A stretch of 64,000 nucleotides of DNA, from NCBI RefSeq assembly GCF_030122805.1, contig NZ_CP126080.1, forward strand, positions 377,001-441,000. The letters are read 5' to 3'. A model generated the notes under the pieces. It saw only the letters and a program-made list of their open reading frames with translations. It had not been told where the DNA came from and did no database searches. This stretch comes from Mesobacillus sp. AQ2. GTDB lineage: Bacteria; Bacillota; Bacilli; Bacillales; Cytobacillaceae. The position numbers and the translations under genes were made by a program. Shown here piece after piece: positions 8,139 through 19,217 of this stretch; the first letter of the stretch is position 1; every line of letters starts with the position of its first letter.

Positions 8139-8168
8139 CAGTTGTAATGACGAAAGTGAGGGTTTTGT

Positions 8169-8828
8169 ATGAGAGTAATCGGAATTGACTTATCAGGTCC
8201 AAGAAATCATAAGGATACAGTCCTCACTATTTTTAACCAAAAGGGAAACCACCTGCAATTGGTTAAGTGGGCAAATAATATGAGTGATCAGGACATATTG
8301 AACGAGATTTTTGAGCAAAGTCAATTAGATGAGGTAACAATCGGAATTGATGCACCATTATCCTATGAAGACGGTGGCGGAGATAGAAAAAGTGACCGGG
8401 AACTAAGAAAGTTTATTGTGAATTTAGGGATGAGATCAGGGTCCATCATGCCGCCAACCTTTAATAGAATGGTGTATTTAACTTTAAGAGGAATAAAGCT
8501 TAGTAGAGAAATAGAGAATTTAAATACTGCGAATCCCATTTCTTTAGTAGAAGTCCATCCAGGGGCCGTAATTGGATCAAGACTGTCCAAACAAAATATT
8601 GAATTTGTGTTGGCTTACAAACAAGAACAATCAGCTAGAAGTTATATCCGAAATTGGCTTATGGAGCAGGGACTTGCTCAATTACCTATTGAAATCGAAA
8701 GAGAAAGCCATTCCATCGATGCATGTGCAGCTGCGTTAGGTGCATGGCATTGGAAGGATCCTGCCCATAATCCAAAATGGATTTACCGGGCTTCTCCTCC
8801 GCTGCATCCTTATGACTATTGCTGTTAA
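8169..8828 (+). CDS. DUF429 protein (RNase H-like fold)
   Basis: The 219-residue protein begins MRVIGIDLSGPRNHKDT and contains VTIGIDAPLSYEDGGGDRKSDRELR. It later has LVEVHPGAVIG and SIDACAAALGAWHW. These are hallmarks of DUF429, predicted nucleases of the RNase H-like fold with acidic residues at each motif. No function is established. The ATG follows GAAAGTGAGGG. The stretch 8829-8984 after it is empty. Confidence 0.8.
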   Translation: MRVIGIDLSGPRNHKDTVLTIFNQKGNHLQLVKWANNMSDQDILNEIFEQSQLDEVTIGIDAPLSYEDGGGDRKSDRELRKFIVNLGMRSGSIMPPTFNRMVYLTLRGIKLSREIENLNTANPISLVEVHPGAVIGSRLSKQNIEFVLAYKQEQSARSYIRNWLMEQGLAQLPIEIERESHSIDACAAALGAWHWKDPAHNPKWIYRASPPLHPYDYCC

Positions 8829-8984
8829 ATTCAGCGTAGTTGGCTGTATGTATTGGAAATACGCCAGGTTTGTTAGTTGGTATTTCTTATTCATCAGTTG
8901 CTTCAACTTATCCATCTTAGATTACAACCAAGGTATTAATAAAAAATGAAGAAAAAATATGATGGAATTGAGGAGGAAAAGTAA

Positions 8985-9746
8985 ATGGATGCTGCAAATG
9001 TTGCTGAAAGAATTAATGCCCTGTTCAATATAACAAATAATGAAATTTATTCAATGGAATCCGGGCTTACATACCATGCAGATAAAAAAGTTGAAAAGGT
9101 AGGCTACTGTGTGAACCTCACCCTTGAAACCATAGAGGAAGCAAGACTTCATGGTGTTGATATGATGGTGACACACCACGATGCCTGGGATGAAATATAT
9201 GGATTAAAAGTGGCATGCATCGAAAAACTAGCGGAATATGGTATCAGTCACTACTATAATCACTTGCCGCTTGATGACTGTAAATTTGGAACAAATGATA
9301 GTTTATTAGAAAAATTGAATTTAGAAATTGTTAAAAGAACCCACGAATGGGAAGGGTTATTCTTTGGCAGAGTCGCAGAGTACGCAGAAGAAATCGAATT
9401 AAATGATTTAGTGGAAAATATAGAGAATCTGCTTGAAGAGCCAGTTAAATACTGGCGCTTTAATGACAATAAGGTAAAGCGAGTAGGCTTAGTCTGTGGT
9501 AACGGAGCGCCAACAGCTTGTCTTAAAGAAGCAGTTGAAAATAAGTGCGATGTCTACATTACAGGTGAGTGTAACTTGTATACGATTCAATATGCTCAGT
9601 TTAAAGGGATCAATCTTATCATTGGAAGTCATACTTTTACAGAACTTTTTGGAATTGAAAGCCTGGCCATGAAATTGATTGAAAACGTAAAAGGGCTTGA
9701 AGCAGTTAGACTTAATGAAGAGCATTATGAAGCGAATATAAAATAA
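8985..9746 (+). CDS. Nif3-like dinuclear metal-centre protein
   Basis: The 253-residue protein matches the Nif3/YqfO family (GTP cyclohydrolase I type 2 homologues). The metal ligands are in MMVTHHDAWD. A C-terminal section VGLVCGNGAPTACLKEAV, then CDVYITGECNLYTIQYA, and IIGSHTFTELFGIESLAMKL supplies the second set of ligands. The family forms hexameric toroids with two metal ions per subunit, and no reaction is agreed. It has no PII-like insert, unlike B. subtilis YqfO. The ribosome site is GAGGAGGAAAAG. Confidence 0.85.
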   Translation: MDAANVAERINALFNITNNEIYSMESGLTYHADKKVEKVGYCVNLTLETIEEARLHGVDMMVTHHDAWDEIYGLKVACIEKLAEYGISHYYNHLPLDDCKFGTNDSLLEKLNLEIVKRTHEWEGLFFGRVAEYAEEIELNDLVENIENLLEEPVKYWRFNDNKVKRVGLVCGNGAPTACLKEAVENKCDVYITGECNLYTIQYAQFKGINLIIGSHTFTELFGIESLAMKLIENVKGLEAVRLNEEHYEANIK

Positions 9747-9786
9747 AACAAAAGCCATCCCCGACCTATATCCAAAGGGAGCCTAA

Positions 9787-9902
9787 AGTGATTTGTCATC
9801 GTATATACGTGCACATATACCATCTACCTTCATTGTAAGCGGTGGCGAAAATAGTCTGGAATAATAGAAGAGCCTTATCCTTTGGTGGGATAAGGCTCTT
9901 TC
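9787..9902 (+). repeat. Dispersed intergenic repeat, copy D, with terminator
   Basis: GTGATTTGTCATCGTATATAC and GTAAGCGGTGGCGAAAATAG parallel copies A-C. The terminator arms are AGAGCCTTATCC (9869-9880) and GGATAAGGCTCT (9888-9899), the same 12-bp stem sequence type as in copies B and C. Confidence 0.55.
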
Positions 9903-9991
9903 AGCAGCAAGAAATTCCGCTATTTGATCTGATACTTCTGCCCCTGGGTTGGAGGGAAGAACCAATGTTTTTTTCTTTTCTTATTTTAGAG

Positions 9992-10020
9992 TGTCACAAA
10001 AGCTTAGGTGCATTCGTTAT
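9992..10020 (+). promoter_or_regulatory. Possible ECF-sigma autoregulatory promoter
   Basis: TGTCAC (9992-9997) and CGTTAT (10015-10020) are separated by 17 bases. They resemble the -35/-10 pairs of Bacillus ECF promoters more than sigma-A boxes. They sit directly in front of an ECF sigma gene, and such genes usually drive their own transcription. Confidence 0.4.
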
Positions 10021-10046
10021 AAAGAGTGAAAGGAGGGAGCAGTAAC

Positions 10047-10604
10047 ATGAATGATCCCAATAAGGATTATGAAAAGATGGAAGAGTTATACGACCTCTAT
10101 GAACAGAAAATTTATTATTTGGCATATTCGGTTTTGAATAATATTCAGCAGGCGGAAGACACCGTTCAAGAAACGTTTATTACTCTCTATCAGCATATAG
10201 ATAAAGTCCACTGTTTGAACAAGCTAGAGCTTAAACGTTACATATTGAGAATTGCAAAAAACAAGGCAATTGATAGCTATAGGAAAAACAAACGGCTTGG
10301 AATAATCTTGGATGAATATCAAAAAGAGACGACAGAAGCAGCAAATGAGAATATTAAAGATTGGGAACAGGGTGTAATCTCTGAAGCCCAAATTGATACG
10401 TTGTTAACAACTTTAAAGAATCCTTACAAACTTGTTTTTAAATACAAAGTCTTCTATGACCTGAGTTATCATGAAATTTCCGAGTTAATAGGAATCACTG
10501 AAGCGAATGTCCGCAAGCAATTTGAACGGGCTCGAAAAAGTATACTGACTATTTTAGGAGGTAGACAGAGTGATGAATTCAAAAAACTTAAAAAGAATGG
10601 ATGA
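10047..10604 (+). CDS. ECF-family RNA polymerase sigma factor
   Basis: The 185-residue protein has sigma region 2 (LAYSVLNNIQQAEDTVQETF, LRIAKNKAIDSYRKNK) and region 4 with a helix-turn-helix (YHEISELIGITEANVRKQFERARKS). There are no regions 1 or 3, as in ECF factors. The ATG at 10047 is preceded by AAAGGAGGGAGCAG. The gene overlaps the next one by 35 bases, so translation is probably coupled to its likely anti-sigma partner. Confidence 0.88.
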   Translation: MNDPNKDYEKMEELYDLYEQKIYYLAYSVLNNIQQAEDTVQETFITLYQHIDKVHCLNKLELKRYILRIAKNKAIDSYRKNKRLGIILDEYQKETTEAANENIKDWEQGVISEAQIDTLLTTLKNPYKLVFKYKVFYDLSYHEISELIGITEANVRKQFERARKSILTILGGRQSDEFKKLKKNG

Positions 10605-12015
10605 AGTAGCTGAAAAAATTGCTATGGACGATTTTGAAAAACAACTGGAAGAACATCATGAATTTTCACATACATACCTGCGCAGGAAAAGGTTGTTTAT
10701 GCAGGGAATCAAGATGAAAGGTGAACAGCCGCTGGCCAGGCGCAAAAGGAATCGTATTTTAATCACTGTAGCCTGCTTATTGATTGGCATTCCAACTACC
10801 GCATTTGGGGCAGTTAAAGTCTATGATATGATTGTGCAAAAACAAAATTATGAAGTAAATGTATCAGTAACAAATAATGCCTCAAAGAATAACAATTGGT
10901 ACAAATTAAAACTCAATTATTTGCCGGAAAATATGGAGGCAATCGATGAGACTGCAATGAAATACTCTTTTAAAGATAACTATGCCAAAGGTGGGTTTTC
11001 ATTCATCCTTTGGAGGTTGGGAGAAAAGTCAGATTTTCAAACTTTGTACTCAAACAACTACGAAGAAAAAGAGATCAATGGCAGGAAAATTTTGATTGTT
11101 AATAAGGACACTGGAAACGACAATTTAGCCTTTAACAGGCAGGTATTTCTCTTATTTAAGAAAGAGGGAATCATGTTAGAAAGTTATATAGGAAAAGATG
11201 TAAGCGAAGAACAGATGGTGAAGGTCATTGAGAATATTTCTCTTGAGACAACTTCAAAAGAATTGGCATCATATATAGCAGATTATGATAGTTCGCATTT
11301 AAACAAATTGGAGGATTCAACCGAACCTAGGGTAATTCCTTTGAAAAAGGACAGCAAGCAACTGTTTCGTGTAGGACAAAAGGTTCCGGTAACAATAGAA
11401 CAGATAGTTACTGGTTCCACAAGCAAGAAAGACAGGATTGAATATGTTATAGAAAAAGTTGAAGTCTTTGATTCAATTAAGGATTTAAAACAAGGTAACT
11501 TTAATGAGGTAGGACTACAAGTTCTGAGTAAGAATAAGGCTATTGATGAAACTAAGACATTCTTGCCTTACAAGCGGGATGTTTATAAAGTTGGAGATGG
11601 TAAAGATTCAATTGACGAAATAATAGAGTCAAAATTAGTTAACCCTAAATTTGTTTACTTGACCACAACAGTGAAAAATACCGGTAAACAGGCAACCGAA
11701 GAAATCTACATGCACCCGTCTTTACGAATACTTCGATCTGAAAACAATGCATGGAACTATGATGGAAAAACTGGAATTAACGAAGAAAGTATTATGACGG
11801 GCGAAGTTGATTATTTGGAACCTCACGGAAGAGGAAAAAGCTTTTACAATATTGGCATTATCCAACCAGGCCAAACGAAGAAGATAAATTTAGGGTATTT
11901 TGTTGATGAGGATAAACTGGATTCAATCTTCCTTGATGCTTTCCATTATAGTGGAGTTGGCAGTACTGAAAATATGAATGCGAAAGATCGTTGGTGGATT
12001 GATCTTCGTCAATAG
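10570..12015 (+). CDS. Membrane-anchored anti-sigma-like protein with large extracytoplasmic part
   Basis: The 481-residue protein has an N-terminal cytoplasmic segment of about 55 residues. One transmembrane helix follows (NRILITVACLLIGIPTTAFG, about residues 59-78) and then about 400 residues outside. Residues about 105-225 resemble DUF4367, common in sigma-linked Bacillus membrane proteins. The last 200 residues look like a beta-rich Ig-like module (LFRVGQKVPVTIEQIVTG). Overlap with the ECF sigma gene argues that it is its anti-sigma factor. The cytoplasmic stub lacks a zinc HxxxCxxC motif. Start GTG at 10570 (AGGAGG seven bases upstream); ATG at 10573 is equally possible. Confidence 0.75.
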   Translation: MMNSKNLKRMDEVAEKIAMDDFEKQLEEHHEFSHTYLRRKRLFMQGIKMKGEQPLARRKRNRILITVACLLIGIPTTAFGAVKVYDMIVQKQNYEVNVSVTNNASKNNNWYKLKLNYLPENMEAIDETAMKYSFKDNYAKGGFSFILWRLGEKSDFQTLYSNNYEEKEINGRKILIVNKDTGNDNLAFNRQVFLLFKKEGIMLESYIGKDVSEEQMVKVIENISLETTSKELASYIADYDSSHLNKLEDSTEPRVIPLKKDSKQLFRVGQKVPVTIEQIVTGSTSKKDRIEYVIEKVEVFDSIKDLKQGNFNEVGLQVLSKNKAIDETKTFLPYKRDVYKVGDGKDSIDEIIESKLVNPKFVYLTTTVKNTGKQATEEIYMHPSLRILRSENNAWNYDGKTGINEESIMTGEVDYLEPHGRGKSFYNIGIIQPGQTKKINLGYFVDEDKLDSIFLDAFHYSGVGSTENMNAKDRWWIDLRQ

Positions 12016-12074
12016 CAGCCGACACCATACAAACAAGAATGGCCATTCTAGAGCATGTAAACTTCATTTGCATT

Positions 12075-12170
12075 CCATGTATTGTCATATTATATCAGCA
12101 CAGGTGAAATATGTAGCAAAACATTATACAAAAAAGGCAACTGACCCAGTGTGGGAGTTGCCTTTTTTAC
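12075..12170 (+). repeat. Dispersed intergenic repeat, copy E, with terminator
   Basis: GTATTGTCATATTATATCAG, then CACAGGTGAAATATGTAGC, parallels copies A and B. The terminator arms are AAAAGGCAACT (12132-12142) and AGTTGCCTTTT (12156-12166) with a long T run, the same stem type as copy A. It terminates the sigma/anti-sigma operon. 12171-12415 is AT-rich and otherwise empty. Confidence 0.6.
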
Positions 12171-12415
12171 TTTTTAAAAAATTTATAAAACTGTAATGTG
12201 AATAAAGATATCATTTATATCCCAAGGAAAAAAGGAACGGGTTATTTTTTACGTTTTTTCATGTTATGTGAAATAACGATATTTCTAAATAAATTTATTT
12301 GAAGATTGTTTATAAAACTTTTCCTCCCTTAAAGATTCCAACTAAGGCATAAGTGGAATTTCCCCAACGCTTCCTGTTTTTGCATAAATAGTCCAATCCC
12401 CTATGAATAAATTCC

Positions 12416-15129
<2,714 letters not shown>

Positions 15130-15144
15130 CACCATAACGAGATG

Positions 15145-15185
15145 AGGCTGTCCTAAGAGTGAATCTCTTAGGAACAGCCTTTTTC
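15145..15185 (+). terminator. Intrinsic terminator after the collagen-like gene
   Basis: AGGCTGTCCTAAGAG (15145-15159) pairs with CTCTTAGGAACAGCCT (15165-15180), followed by TTTTC. It separates the collagen-like gene from the glycosyltransferase genes. Confidence 0.85.
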
Positions 15186-15223
15186 ATTCTTTTACAAATT
15201 CAACAATTGATTGGTTCTTAAAT

Positions 15224-15248
15224 ATATTGATACATAATGTATCAATAT
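15224..15248. promoter_or_regulatory. 25-base perfect palindrome before the first glycosyltransferase gene
   Basis: Two 12-base arms, ATATTGATACAT and ATGTATCAATAT, flank a central A. The centre also reads CATAATGTA, a sigma-K-type -10 (CATANNNTA), but no -35 is visible. The palindrome ends 24 bases before the start codon at 15273, so it could be an operator of a dimeric regulator or a hairpin in the leader. Confidence 0.5.
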
Positions 15249-15272
15249 GAAACATTGTTAGAAGGTGAAGAT

Positions 15273-17003
15273 ATGATTCAAACGCTAAGAACAAACGAAT
15301 TCAATAGACGTCTGGCACGTCTTCCGGATGCTGAAAAACAACTGCTGACGCGTATAAGAAGAAAAGAAGATGATCAACTGCATATTGTTTACGCTATGAC
15401 CCATGTCGGTATTTCTGGCGGAGTCAAAGTCATATTTGAGCATGCAAACAGGCTGAAAAAAGCAGGTGCGAGGGTATCGCTGGTATCTCATTTTCAGAAG
15501 CCGTCCTGGTTTCCGATTGAAACAGAATATATCCAGGTTCCATTTGACCTTGACCTGGCAAAAGGGATTCCAAATTGCGATGTGATTGTCGCGACTTATT
15601 GGGATCATATTCAGGCGTGCATTGAAACGGGGATTGCACCTGTTGTTTATTTTGAACAGGGTGATTTTCATTTGTTTGATTATGACTCAATGAACGGTAC
15701 TTTGAAGAATTTCATTCAGAGACAACTGGAAATTCCTCCTTTTATCTTTACTGTTTCCAATCAGGCATCAAAGCAGATTGTCAGTATTTATGGCAGGGAG
15801 GCAAAGGTTATTCCCAATGCGGTAAATGAAGATATTTTTACGATGAATGGAGGAAAAGAAAGGGGAGAAAGGCCTTATCTGCTAATGGTAGGCGCAGAGT
15901 CAGCCAAGTTCAAGGGAATCGCTGATATCATATCAGCTTATGAAAAAGTGAAAAGTGAATTTGATATAGATTTATATTGGATAACTCCTGAACAGCCTTC
16001 TGAAGCAATGAAGAAGAGGGTGGCCAAGGTTTTTGTCGGTCCCACTCAGCAAAAAATCAGCAGTTTATACAGAGGGGCTTCTTTGTATATTTGTGGGTCA
16101 ACCTACGAAAGCTTTTCCCTTCCGTCTTTAGAGGCTATGGCCTGCGGGTGCCCTGTTGTTACGACTAATAATATTGGGGTACTTGAGTATGCAGTCGATC
16201 AGGAGAATGCTGTTATATGCCAAATGAAAGATCCTGTTGAAATGGCAGAGAAAATGGCCTGTGTATTATCAAGTGAAGAAATACAAAAAAGATTAACGGC
16301 CAATGGTCTCATAACAGTTGAAAAATATAAATGGAATACAATAATCGAGGAACTGTTGGATTTTTATAAAAAAGTGGCTGCGCATAAAGTAAAGGGGCAG
16401 AATCGGCTTTCCGACTGGGAAATAGCCGTAAAAGCAGAGTATTTTCTCGCAAAGGAAGATTTAGCGAAGCTGAAAAGTTTTTTGCGGGTTACCAGTGCCG
16501 ATATTGTGAAAGCTCCTGTGGTTTACGCTGTTGAAAAAGCACCGGCAATAGCCAGGTGGGAAGTCGTTGCTTGTCGCAAACACGTGGATGAGGGAATAAC
16601 GGAGCATTGCTTCACACCATTATTGCCGTTTAACAAGCTTCAGCTGTTTAATTTTCCTGGGTACAGGTCATTTTTAGTTAAAGAATATGAAAATGCCCTG
16701 GCTGAATTTCAATTTCTGTATGATCGGGAAGAAATTGAAAAGGAAAAAGCCGCAATAGGCCGCTGGGTCATTCTGAGTCTTTTGAGACTGCAAAGAAAAC
16801 AGCAGGCAAAGAAGAGATTAATGGAGTATATCAAACAATTCCCTGATCATGCTGATTTTTATTGGCTGAAATCACAGCTTGATGAAAATGCGAAGGAAAA
16901 AGCCAGTTCAATTGAAACAGTTAAGCTTTTAGGTGATGCCACGTCACTTCCTGAATTTTTCTATCAAGTGAATCGTGAAAATTCAGCCGAAAAACCAACC
17001 TGA
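15273..17003 (+). CDS. GT4-type glycosyltransferase with C-terminal TPR-like region
   Basis: The 576-residue cytoplasmic protein has a GT-B fold. The first half contains the glycine loop GISGGVKVIFEHANRL. The donor half has PYLLMVGAESAKFKGIADII, then VFVGPTQQKISSLYRGAS and ESFSLPSLEAMACGCPVVTT, the EX7E-type motif of GT4. Residues about 385-560 are helical with TPR-like features (YENALAEFQFLYDREEIE, AKKRLMEYIKQFPDHADFYWLKS). ATG at 15273 follows GAAGGTGAAG. Sugar and acceptor are unknown; location next to the GPT-rich collagen suggests spore-surface glycan synthesis. Confidence 0.82.
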   Translation: MIQTLRTNEFNRRLARLPDAEKQLLTRIRRKEDDQLHIVYAMTHVGISGGVKVIFEHANRLKKAGARVSLVSHFQKPSWFPIETEYIQVPFDLDLAKGIPNCDVIVATYWDHIQACIETGIAPVVYFEQGDFHLFDYDSMNGTLKNFIQRQLEIPPFIFTVSNQASKQIVSIYGREAKVIPNAVNEDIFTMNGGKERGERPYLLMVGAESAKFKGIADIISAYEKVKSEFDIDLYWITPEQPSEAMKKRVAKVFVGPTQQKISSLYRGASLYICGSTYESFSLPSLEAMACGCPVVTTNNIGVLEYAVDQENAVICQMKDPVEMAEKMACVLSSEEIQKRLTANGLITVEKYKWNTIIEELLDFYKKVAAHKVKGQNRLSDWEIAVKAEYFLAKEDLAKLKSFLRVTSADIVKAPVVYAVEKAPAIARWEVVACRKHVDEGITEHCFTPLLPFNKLQLFNFPGYRSFLVKEYENALAEFQFLYDREEIEKEKAAIGRWVILSLLRLQRKQQAKKRLMEYIKQFPDHADFYWLKSQLDENAKEKASSIETVKLLGDATSLPEFFYQVNRENSAEKPT

Positions 17004-17098
17004 AACCCTGTTGGAAAAGTAAACAAACACTTCTTTCGTATATTTGAATATACCTAAAATGACTGAAAGAAATTTGAAGGTAAAAAGGAGTTTTTCAA

Positions 17099-17986
17099 TT
17101 GACCTATTCATTTTCGCCGGAACAATGGGAAAAGTTGTTCAGGCTTGGCTATCCGGGTCCCTGGGATAAGGAGTCAATGGCCTCGGAGGCTATTTACAGA
17201 GGCGGAGAGGCAATTGTTAAAAGCAAACTATTAAAAAATCAATATCTTCCTTATAATCTTGAAGATATCATCGAGGAAGGCATGAAGGACCTTTCGAAGG
17301 ATATAATCTGCCTGCAAACAGCAAGCGAAGTAGAAGTTCAGCTGTTAGAGGCTTTGCGAGAAAAGAAGGGGTTCAGTGTAATAAGGATTGGTGATGGCGA
17401 AATATTGGCTTTATCACATGATATCCTGGTTACATCAAAGGAAATTAATCAAAACAGAAGGCTTAAGGGTATGGGGGGATTTAAGGCCCCGAACCATGAG
17501 AAAAGAGATTTATTGGCTAAGAATCTGCTAGAGGCTGATATTGTTGGCATACCAGAAGCGAGATATCCTGTCTATCAGAGGATGTTTAATCAAGTCGCTA
17601 AGGAGTATAGTTTGCCATTGCAGTCTATGAAATTGGCCACTTCGCTGATCAATTATCAGCTCAATCAGGAAACTGCTTTTTATCATCATGTGTTAGAGAA
17701 TTATCGAGTCCTGCTGATTGGAAACCGTTCGGCTGATGGAGAAGAATTTTTCATTAAAAAGGGATATAAATCCATTGCAGGCACTATAAAGGTTCCGGGA
17801 TTTGATTCGATTGAAAAAGTGTTGGAAGAAGCCGATCGATATGAGTATGATATTGCCTTCGTTTCAGCAGGGGTAGCTGCCAACATCATCTGTGTGGAGA
17901 TTGCCAAGAGGGATAAGGTGGCAATAGATTTTGGACATTTGCTCGATTGGTATTTATCAGGCCGGAGGGTGATCAGGACCGAATGA
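17099..17986 (+). CDS. GT-D fold (DUF1792-like) glycosyltransferase
   Basis: The 295-residue protein has SVIRIGDGEILAL near residue 96. It also has LLEADIVGIPEARYPVYQRM, a central YRVLLIGNRSADGEEFF and a C-terminal YDIAFVSAGVAANIICVEIA with AIDFGHLLDWYLSG. This pattern matches the GT-D family first recognised in streptococcal DUF1792 glucosyltransferases that extend glycans on serine-rich glycoproteins. That parallel fits a role in extending O-glycans on the nearby Thr-rich protein, but this is inference. TTG at 17099 is preceded by AAAAAGGAG. It is followed after 46 bases by another glycosyltransferase gene, probably one operon. Confidence 0.75.
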   Translation: MTYSFSPEQWEKLFRLGYPGPWDKESMASEAIYRGGEAIVKSKLLKNQYLPYNLEDIIEEGMKDLSKDIICLQTASEVEVQLLEALREKKGFSVIRIGDGEILALSHDILVTSKEINQNRRLKGMGGFKAPNHEKRDLLAKNLLEADIVGIPEARYPVYQRMFNQVAKEYSLPLQSMKLATSLINYQLNQETAFYHHVLENYRVLLIGNRSADGEEFFIKKGYKSIAGTIKVPGFDSIEKVLEEADRYEYDIAFVSAGVAANIICVEIAKRDKVAIDFGHLLDWYLSGRRVIRTE

Positions 17987-18032
17987 GGATGACGATTATC
18001 TCTTTTCTCAATCACATAACCGGGGTGTTTTT

Positions 18033-19148
18033 ATGATTAGTGTCATTTTGCCAGTGTACAACGGGGGGGATTTCCTTAAGGAAACCATCAGCAGCATCTT
18101 GAATCAGACACATAAAAATCTGGAGCTTATCATCGTAAATGATGGTTCAACAGATAACAGTGAAGAGGTAGTGCTGACCTTTACTGATGAAAGAATAAAA
18201 TATTGTAAACAAGAGAACAAGGGAGTGGCGGAGGCTTTTAACAAGGGATTATCAGAGGCCAAAGGAGACTATATTACCTTCCATGGGGCCGACGATATCT
18301 CCCTTATAAACCGTTTTGAGCGGATGCTCAAGATCCTTCAGCACAGCGGGATTGGAGTTGTGCATTCTGATATGCTCCTGATTACTGCTGGGGGCTCACC
18401 GATGGGCTATTGGCAATCGGGAAATGTGCTGTCTGAAGACCTGTATTCTTTTTTCCTGAATGTAGGAACTCCATTCAATAACCCAACGATGATTTTTAAA
18501 AGAGATGTGCTCAAAAGCGAAGTAAAATATGATCCTACTATTAAAGTTGGGTCCGATACGGATTTTATTTTGAAGGCTTTACAGAGTGACTGCCTGTCCT
18601 ATCATATCCCGGAGCCTTTGTATCTTTACAGAAGGCATCAGACAAATGTGACGAACCAGAAAAACCCGGCTGTACTGGCTCGGCATGTGAAATTGAATCT
18701 TTCCGATGATGACCTGAAGAATATTCACGAAGCAAATGGGGGTCCTGATGGTACAGGTCACAATCTTTTTGCTGCTAAATTAATTGCCGGGCTCGCATTA
18801 TCCCGGAGATGGATGATGAATGAAGCATTTATCCTCTTTAATGAGGCCATCCCATTAATCAAGAGTGACCGTGACCGTATTTTTTTTGAAGGAATGAAGG
18901 GATTGATTGAAAAAGACTATCCGCGTGCGGTTAAGCACTTCACCAAGCTCGAGAACAGGACCCATCTGGAGGAAAATTATTTGGGTGAAGCCTTGATGCT
19001 TTTAAAGAAATATAACGAGGCGTACCCACATTTCCTTAAAGCATTGGAACGGAGTCCGGATTATCATTCTCCTGTTCAGAACCTCAAAGCAATCGGCACT
19101 TTAAGAGGGCTTAATGTCATTGATAAACATGTCAATAAGTATAAATAG
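18033..19148 (+). CDS. GT2-family glycosyltransferase with TPR-like tail
   Basis: The 371-residue protein has a GT-A domain in residues 1-220. It starts ISVILPVYNGGDFLKETISS, then VNDGSTDNS, GDYITFHGADDIS (DxD-like metal site) and GSDTDFILKALQ. The last ~130 residues are helical and repetitive (EAFILFNEAIPLIK, YPRAVKHFTKLENR, YNEAYPHFLKALERSPDY), typical TPR hairpins that often bind acceptor proteins. The start is ATG at 18033 behind CCGGGGTG. It lies in the glycosyltransferase run and ends just before a hairpin at 19149. Confidence 0.85.
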   Translation: MISVILPVYNGGDFLKETISSILNQTHKNLELIIVNDGSTDNSEEVVLTFTDERIKYCKQENKGVAEAFNKGLSEAKGDYITFHGADDISLINRFERMLKILQHSGIGVVHSDMLLITAGGSPMGYWQSGNVLSEDLYSFFLNVGTPFNNPTMIFKRDVLKSEVKYDPTIKVGSDTDFILKALQSDCLSYHIPEPLYLYRRHQTNVTNQKNPAVLARHVKLNLSDDDLKNIHEANGGPDGTGHNLFAAKLIAGLALSRRWMMNEAFILFNEAIPLIKSDRDRIFFEGMKGLIEKDYPRAVKHFTKLENRTHLEENYLGEALMLLKKYNEAYPHFLKALERSPDYHSPVQNLKAIGTLRGLNVIDKHVNKYK

Positions 19149-19173
19149 ACCCCCAGATCCAGGGGGTTCTTCT
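19149..19173 (+). terminator. Short terminator-like hairpin
   Basis: ACCCCC (19149-19154) and GGGGGT (19162-19167) flank CAGATCCA, with TCTTCTATT after it. The stem is short but GC-rich; it may only partly stop transcription before the CgeB-like gene. Confidence 0.5.
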
Positions 19174-19217
19174 ATTCAGATACCCGGGTTTTACAGAACA
19201 CGAAGGAGTGGAATCCA

